Shown one piece after another: positions 7,397 to 12,760 of a stretch of 12,760 nt of DNA. Location: positions 1 to 12,760 of the forward strand of contig JADNYV010000921.1 of NCBI GenBank assembly GCA_015501055.1. Direction: 5' to 3'. Source of the DNA: Mucidula mucida. Its lineage: Eukaryota; Basidiomycota; Agaricomycetes; Agaricales; Physalacriaceae. The translations under genes and the position numbers were made by a program. Within the stretch, counting starts at the first letter, position 1. The number at the start of each line of letters is the position of its first letter. Under the pieces are notes generated by a model. It searched no databases. It was not told where the DNA came from and was given only the letters and a program-made list of their open reading frames with translations.

Positions 7397-9825
7397 TCAA
7401 GCTGCAGAGACCTGCAGTGAATTGGCAGCGTTGGAAATGACATTTTGCATCTCGGCGTCAGAGTCGCTGAAGAATAAACAATTAATCAAGGTCATAAATG
7501 ATACTATGTGGGGATGGACGTACTCGCTAGTAACAATATTGTAACCATCGTTGGGCGAAGAAGTCGTGGTCGTGGTGTCGTTGCTGGAAGACGTCGTAGT
7601 TGTATCGGGGGAGTATGTCGTTCCTGGAGTGGGGGTAAGGTCGTTGTCGCCGAGACCTTGCATGATCACGTTGACATTCTGGTCTTGAGCAGCTTCACAT
7701 GACGGTCAGCAACAGCATTTGGTAACATTTGGTAAGAACAGATGCTTACTGTTGAACCATGATGTCCAGATGGTACTTTGTTGTTCAGTGGTGACGCCGA
7801 TCTCGTTCTCGTCACCAGAGGATTGGCGGCGCGAAAGAGCTGATGATGGCGGGTCACTTTCGTTTCCCCCTTTCACTGAAAAGAAATTACGCACTCGATG
7901 AAGATTCAGAGACTTCGTTGATGGAGCTGTTGGCAAATACGAAGAAATCCGAGAACTTCTGGAGCGGCACACCCATAGTCAGATAGACAGGCTTGGTGGT
8001 TCTGTGAACGCAGAGTGAGTTGAAAAACGGAACCCAGTCCCAAACGATAACTCACGTCAATTGGTCCCGAATGTCAGCTTGACGTATAATCCATTCGTTC
8101 CCAAGCTCAATAATGTTGTTAATGTCCGAGTTGTTCTGGTTCGTAAAGTACGTCCTCTCAAACGGCAAATACGAAGAGGTCAGACCGCCGACAGCAGAGT
8201 TACCCAGATCGACGCTGTCCACTCCACTCGAACCGTCGGTGACTTCTGGTACGACATCGTCTCCAGACTGACGGCGAGTAGCTGGAAGGCAGATTTAAGT
8301 TGAAGTTTGCCTTAGATGAGTTTAACCTACGCGCAGAAACCCATCGGCCGCGGATTTGAACACCAGACTTGTTGGACGAGCGGGCCCTTTCGAGAGCGCG
8401 GGCTTTCTTCATCCTGTCCTTCCTGTCCAGAAGGATCTGTCTCTTCAAACGCGTGGCACGGCGACCCGGAGCAGCTGAGGGCTGAACAGGCGGCGGCGAA
8501 GTCGGCGTAAAAACCTTGGGACAACTGGATTCGACGTCGCATTCGAAACCACTTGTTCTGAAGAGGAGAATATGAGGAGATCTGTCGGAGACCAAGAAAT
8601 CGGATACACTAACCCAGCAACGACCAAGTGATTAGGATCGAATTGTTGAATGAACTTGGTGATATCGTCGTGCCACTCCGAAATGACCGTCGTGTCGCAC
8701 GTGTTGCTCGTTGGAAGGGATCCTCCGCACCTTGCACGCACGCATGAGCCAGGCTTTATGTAGGAGAAATTGAAACACATACTGTGCTTCCTTGATTGGT
8801 GTCCTGTTAGTGGTTTATTCAGTACGTAGGCGTAGCGACAATGGATTAGGACGAACCATGATGCAACCGTAGTCTCCTCGGAATAACGCGTAACAATATC
8901 CTCGACAATGGCCTTGAAGACGTTGATGATCGTTTGGTTCGAGAAAAAGTCGTGGCAGGTTGATCCCAATGTTGCACTGATAAAATCGGCGCCACCTGTT
9001 TAAAGATCTGAGTGGTCTCGCCGGCGGAGCGTGTGTTCACGACCGTACCATAATCGTTTCGGAGAAAGTTACGGGGCCTGGTGGTATTGAATCCGTTGAC
9101 AATAGTCTCTGCTAGATCGTCTGTGAGGCTATGGCATCAGGCGCAGGCATTGATATACGGCGTGATCGCATACCGATGGACTGATTGGCAATCCAGTGCG
9201 CGTGGGTCGAAGTTGTTGGACAGCGTGAAGTCAATGTGAATGTTCTGGAGCTTGGCCTGCTTCACAAGCTTGTCTAGCCTCTTGAATCCGTTTTCATCTT
9301 CGTTGAACGTCAATGATCCATTTGGATGCAGGAGTTGCAGCCAGGTTTCGTTAGAGCCGGCAGGAGGGACATTAAATTCATTAACCACTATGGAGACATG
9401 AGTGTGGCTCGAGCTTAGGATATGAATGAAGGACGCATACAGTTGTAGGCGGGAACGACTACGTTCGTGATTCCGAGGCGCGACACGTTGGAGAGAACGT
9501 TTGCCATGTCCTGTTCTAACGCGGCGTCAAACCGCGTGTTCGATCACACCGGGGGTCTTCACTCACCGTCGACCAAAGTAGACAGCCAGTACGCATCGAT
9601 GGCAAGATTGGGTACGTGCTGAGATAGAACAGAGACTTGAGGGCGCATCGATAATTGAATAACATAGCCGACGCACCTTCCGTTGAGCATCAGTTTGCCA
9701 TCGCTTTCCGTGATGAAAGGCGAAGTGGCTGCCTGGGCAGTATTCGTCCTCGAAGCCATAGGCAATCTGGCGGAAACCAGAGCGCCTGCGAGCAGAGTAG
9801 GCCATAAGTTCGCGAGGAAGTGCAT
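7397..9825 (-). CDS. Secreted GH5-like (mannanase-related) protein, 14 exons
   Basis: Exons are 9825-9677, 9618-9567, 9515-9441, 9387-9174, 9128-9049, 8995-8857, 8803-8783, 8730-8614, 8557-8331, 8281-8056, 8001-7895, 7839-7750, 7683-7524 and 7466-7397, giving about 575-580 residues. All junctions except intron 1 agree in phase. A signal peptide is likely (MHFLANLWPTLLAGALVSA). Family landmarks are FITESDGKLMLNG, AYWLSTL, NGFKRLDKLV, RPRNFLRNDYGG, FFSNQTIINVFK, IVTRYSEETTVASW, CGGSLPTSNTC, QFDPNHLVVAG, a cysteine segment CPKVF, a Lys/Arg-rich insert, RGRWVSAPTRRQ, KPVYLT and SPNDGY. These match large Agaricomycete GH5-type proteins related to endo-beta-1,4-mannanases. The motif normally W-E-L-A-N-(E/D)-P-R-C reads W-T-P-I-K-E-A-Q-C, and the region that carries the nucleophile in true GH5 enzymes (KPVYLTMGV) lacks a Glu. 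Polysaccharide hydrolysis is therefore doubtful. A Thr/Ser-rich linker lies near the C-terminus. Confidence 0.85.
7716..7735. repeat. 10-bp perfect tandem duplication in GH5-like intron 12
   Basis: The unit catttggtaa occurs twice in direct succession inside the 66-nt intron (7684-7749). This explains why that intron is the longest in the gene. It is likely replication slippage. Confidence 0.85.
8783..8803 (-). other. 21-nt microexon at the acid/base motif of the GH5-like gene
   Basis: This exon (exon 7) is bounded by a CACTAACAG acceptor (intron 8856-8804) and a GTATGT donor (intron 8782-8731). It contributes T-P-I-K-E-A between W and Q-C. Both neighbouring exons are phase-compatible, and the spliced segment has exactly the length of the family motif between the conserved Trp and Cys. 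Confidence 0.75.
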
Positions 9826-9884
9826 ACCGACTGGACAAGGAGGTCGCGGGCGAAGGCAGGAAAACTCAAACACGAACGGCCTGG

Positions 9885-9890
9885 CTTATA
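9885..9890 (-). promoter_or_regulatory. Probable TATA box of the GH5-like gene
   Basis: TATAAG lies 60 bp upstream of the ATG at 9825 on the minus strand, in the context CCTTATAAGCC. If transcription starts ~30 bp downstream, the leader excludes the alternative upstream ATG at 9873. This supports 9825 as the start. Confidence 0.55.
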
Positions 9891-9899
9891 AGGGCCGTC

Positions 9900-11870
9900 A
9901 GGATCACCGAAGGAACGTTTCCGCGCGCACCTGAGCGGCACTGAAATTCAAATAGCGTGGGCGTCTATCACAGGGCCGTGATGCTGAGAACCGTATTCTC
10001 CGGAGTCCTCGTAAGACACAGCTTCGGTTCTGTGGACACGAATAATCGAAGGATTGACGTCCAGAAGGTCCAGACAGCATCAAGGGCACCTTTGTGTGAG
10101 AGAGTTGATTCTGAGAGGTGAAACAGCCTCGCTACTGAGTGAGAATGTAAGCGGACATTTCGGACGCAGAGAAAGCATAAACCTTCATTCTGGAGCTTGT
10201 GCACGCCCGACTGGGCGCGCGATGCAGGGATTTCACGGATTGACATACCTTGATGTGCGACAAGATCATATCATACCCAGAATAGAAACGATTGGAAGGG
10301 GACGTTCATGTTATCTTATGTCCGATCGCGAACGCAGATGACAGTTATGCAACGCGCACCATGCTCTATCCAAGAAGGTCAGCGAAGGAGAGCTAGGCAA
10401 AGTCCGACTCCACACCACTGAATACCGCTGAAGCAGCCGTAACTAGCCTGGGCGCGAGTAGGGACATCATCGTGAGGACAGCGCTCAAAGTGCGACTTGA
10501 AACAGACAGAGGCACGTAGGCTGACATGCATATTGATCACGCTTGAGGTGGATTCGCGCAGCAGAAAAGACGTTGAGTATCCGAGCCTGAGGGGAATAAC
10601 TAGCGCTGGCGCAAAATAGATATGAATCTAGCGGAGATGGAGGACCTCAGCACCAATAGATCCCGAATACGCGATGGAGAGATTTTCAAGCACGAGGAAT
10701 GATGATCGCCATCCCGGGGCGAGGAGAGCGTGGGTATCCCGCTGTTGTCCATTTTTGATGATGGCTGATTCCAGTATTGTTGGTACCTAATCTTTAGTGT
10801 TGAAATCAAGATAAATTGGGGTACCCGCCATCGTTGGTAGACAAAACAGTATATGCTGTAGAGCACCTTATACCACAGTTTGTCGGACTGAAAGCGCCAC
10901 GGTAAGCATCGGGATGACGGGATCGAGCCTCGCGGCATGAAGAAGTCTGTCAGGATAAGGACAAAAATGACCAAGTCATTGGAACGCAGACATATGTCTC
11001 ATTGTTGACATCTTCACATGATGATGAATGGAACAGGTTGAAAGGACTTTGGTTAAACAAACCGAAGAGTGTTGAATGCGAGTCGCACGCAGACCGGCCG
11101 GGTGCTATCTTTCACCTACACATGGTGGTATATTGGCTAGTTGGAGAAAACCTTCCTCCATCGAGTTTTCGCGGGAATTAAATCGTGTGTCGATTATATA
11201 TAGAGAGAAGCATGACAGATTGACCACGCATTGGTCCAGATCGGAGCGTGGGTAGACGCGGTAAGACGTAGTGGCATGTAGGGCTAGATCCCGGTCCTAT
11301 GACACCTGGAGAAAGGCTGACTCTCTTCCTATAAAAAAGGTGTTGCGAGGGTTGGAAGAGCAAGGAGCGTCGGTCATTGCCACTTTTGGAAGCAAATCCA
11401 ATTCAGCGGCTTTTAACTCCGCTGCGTTGTTCGTAAACCTCTTCGGCTATCGATGACGCACACTTCGATGGACGGTTGTACAGCTCCGGAGAGTCACTTC
11501 GGTCGTGGTCCTGTGCAGAGACATATATACACCGCATCGTTTTCACTGCCGATGTCCTAAAATTCGATACGACTCCGAGTCCAAAGTCTCATCACGGCTT
11601 CAGTAAAGTAGATGCAGCGCCTGAGATATTCGTCCTCGTCGGAGCGCCATGAGCAGCAACTGGGTACCAGGGCGTGCCGACATGGTGTTTGCTGTAGCCG
11701 ACTCTTTGCCCCAACTTTGCCCATCATCATTTTCTCTTTTCGGAATGCATTACATCATACTCGCTGCCTACTTGCAACCACCATCGACTGGTTCAAGCTG
11801 TCCCCATTGATAATCTATTCCTCTTGCATACAATCGTGGTCATGGCTTCAGATAATACTTAAACTCCTCT
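9900..11870. other. About 2 kb without a recognisable gene
   Basis: The left end is the upstream region of the GH5-like gene. Open frames here (minus 9968-10246, minus 10600-10974, plus 10054-10341, plus 11271-11456, plus 11612-11959) show no domain, motif or consistent exon chain that I can recognise. The minus frame at 10600-10974 is the longest (124 codons) and has a hydrophobic N-terminal stretch, but nothing else supports it. Diverged gene or transposon relics cannot be excluded by eye. Confidence 0.35.
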
Positions 11871-12748
11871 TCTTCCTGGGTTTCAATGGGGTGGAGGGGA
11901 TAGAGTCGAAGCTTTTTACGATGCGCTTTGGTCGCACAACAGCGATGGTGGACTCATAGAGGCTTCGTTACCGTGCGAGCCTCCGGCTTAGTCCAGCTCA
12001 TGGAAACCTCAAATCCGGACGATACATGGCTCGGTAGCAACCCGACAGAGGAGGATGCGATGGCTGTTGATTCCCCGGATGGGCGACAGCGATAACCAAG
12101 CCACAGCGCCGAAGCCACCTCAACAGTCCGCTACATTGACCTTCCGAAACATCCTGCCTTGACTTCGAGGCTCTGTCTTTGGAAAGATTTCTTCATCACG
12201 ATTGTGCGACGTATATTGTGAGGGACGAGTATCGGTCTTTATGAACCACGTCCTCGCCCGCCTCCATGTCAAAAACAGTGTGGTTCGCTTTTTTCTCACC
12301 GGTCAACCTGGGATTGGTAAAGTCTAGGCTCTCTCTGTATAGAGTTGCGCTCATGCATGTGTCGGACAGGCAAGAGTTTTGGACATGTACATTCTGATGT
12401 ACTGCTGGCCTCTGGACAGTCTGTCTTTTTCCTCACTTCCTCCAAGTCTGCGTACTTCTTCTCCTCAAATGGTGTCCAATATACGACGGCCGATTTAATA
12501 GCCACATTCGATGTACAGGATGCGATCAGGACGAGTTGGGTACTCATCGACCTAGCTGTTGGAGATCGATACTGGACGCCACCTTCCGTACTCAGGTTTG
12601 CGCGTTGCAATATTTAAAGCTCCTCGCCGCAAGAGCTTGCGATAAAGACCTTTACAAATATTTCAATGCGAGGCTATGGTTTATGGCGCATGGACGAACA
12701 AGAGATGCCGTCGCAACGTTTGTTCCATTATTCTTTGAAACCCATTGA
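11871..12748 (+). pseudogene. Decayed P-loop NTPase (CRN/RHS-like), runs toward the window edge
   Basis: Coding-like pieces follow in order but in changing frames: GGGDRVEAFYDALWS (frame ends in TAG at 11989); METSNPDDTWLGSNP from 12000 with a TAA at 12093; VRYIDLPKHPALTS; HHDCATYIVRDEYR; and FMNHVLARLHVKNSV followed by LTGQPGIG. An intron at 12317-12369 (GTAAAG to GACAG, 53 nt) splits the Walker A motif, and the next exon begins by completing G-K-S. Then come SGQSVFFLTSSKSAYFF, VQDAIRTSWVLIDL (a Walker B-like hydrophobic run ending in Asp) and YWTPPSVLRFARC. A TAA follows at 12615, and a further frame change leads to YFNARLWFM. P-loop ATPases of this GQPGIGKS type are expanded in Agaricomycetes, some attached to Crinkler-type N-termini. 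No such N-terminus was found here. The first piece (before 12000) is the least certain. Role unknown. Confidence 0.7.
12317..12369 (+). other. Intron interrupting the Walker A motif
   Basis: The donor is GTAAAG and the acceptor GACAG, with a length of 53 nt. Phase-1 splicing joins G-Q-P-G-I-G to K-S. Read through unspliced, the frame meets TAG three codons into the intron. The exact restoration of G-x4-G-K-S is strong evidence that the intron is genuine and that the gene was once expressed. Confidence 0.8.
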
Positions 12749-12760
12749 TGTTGACGTCGA

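Noticed and set aside
10600..10974. Minus-strand open frame of 124 codons with a hydrophobic start
   Set aside because: No motif, homology or splice-supported extension; composition looks like chance translation of non-coding DNA.
11612..11959. Plus-strand open frame of 115 codons upstream of the P-loop relic
   Set aside because: Considered as an N-terminal domain of the NTPase, but it has no Crinkler-type motif, and the better coding signal near 11900 is in another frame.
1..12760. Intact transposon, LTR pair, inverted terminal repeats, tRNA or CRISPR array
   Set aside because: None seen by eye; the only sizeable repeat is the gene-bearing tandem duplication at 30-1615 and its short relic.

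Overview
This window looks like nuclear DNA of an Agaricomycete (Basidiomycota). Coding segments are broken by many short introns of about 45-66 nt with GTNNGY-type donors and CTNA-like branch points. The recognisable proteins also match basidiomycete forms of their families. There are no bacterial operons, Shine-Dalgarno sites, tRNA, rRNA or CRISPR arrays. Most gene models below were built by hand by joining exons across introns and checking that splice phases agree.

Layout. (1) 30-1615: a direct tandem duplication of a ~750-780 bp unit on the minus strand. It carries two copies of an unrecognised small protein gene beginning MATEQPK. The left copy is broken by 1-nt deletions; the right copy is closer to intact. 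A third, short relic of the same family lies on the plus strand at 7055-7148. (2) 1893-2389: a plus-strand gene remnant of uncertain family, possibly the part that precedes a MYND-type zinc finger, which stops just before the finger would begin. (3) 2483-3937: no convincing gene. (4) 3938-4932, plus: a clean three-exon Yop1/REEP (TB2/DP1/HVA22) membrane-shaping protein, the best-preserved gene here. (5) 5288-6214, minus, convergent with it: a five-exon DJ-1/PfpI-family gene, complete except for one in-frame TAA at codon 81. (6) 6215-7396: mostly empty, with a doubtful short ORF and the third relic. (7) 7397-9825, minus: a secreted GH5-like (mannanase-related) protein in 14 exons, including a 21-nt microexon at the catalytic acid/base region. 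Its usual active-site motifs are altered, so it may be a pseudoenzyme. (8) 9900-11870: no gene recognised. (9) About 11870-12760, plus: a decayed P-loop NTPase of the kind expanded in Agaricomycetes (CRN/RHS-like). Its Walker A motif is split by an intron, and frameshifts and a stop break it. It runs to the window edge.

The genes do not form a pathway. The impression is of a housekeeping gene (Yop1/REEP) among fast-evolving, duplicated or decaying accessory genes, as in a subtelomeric or otherwise dynamic fungal region. That regional interpretation is inference.
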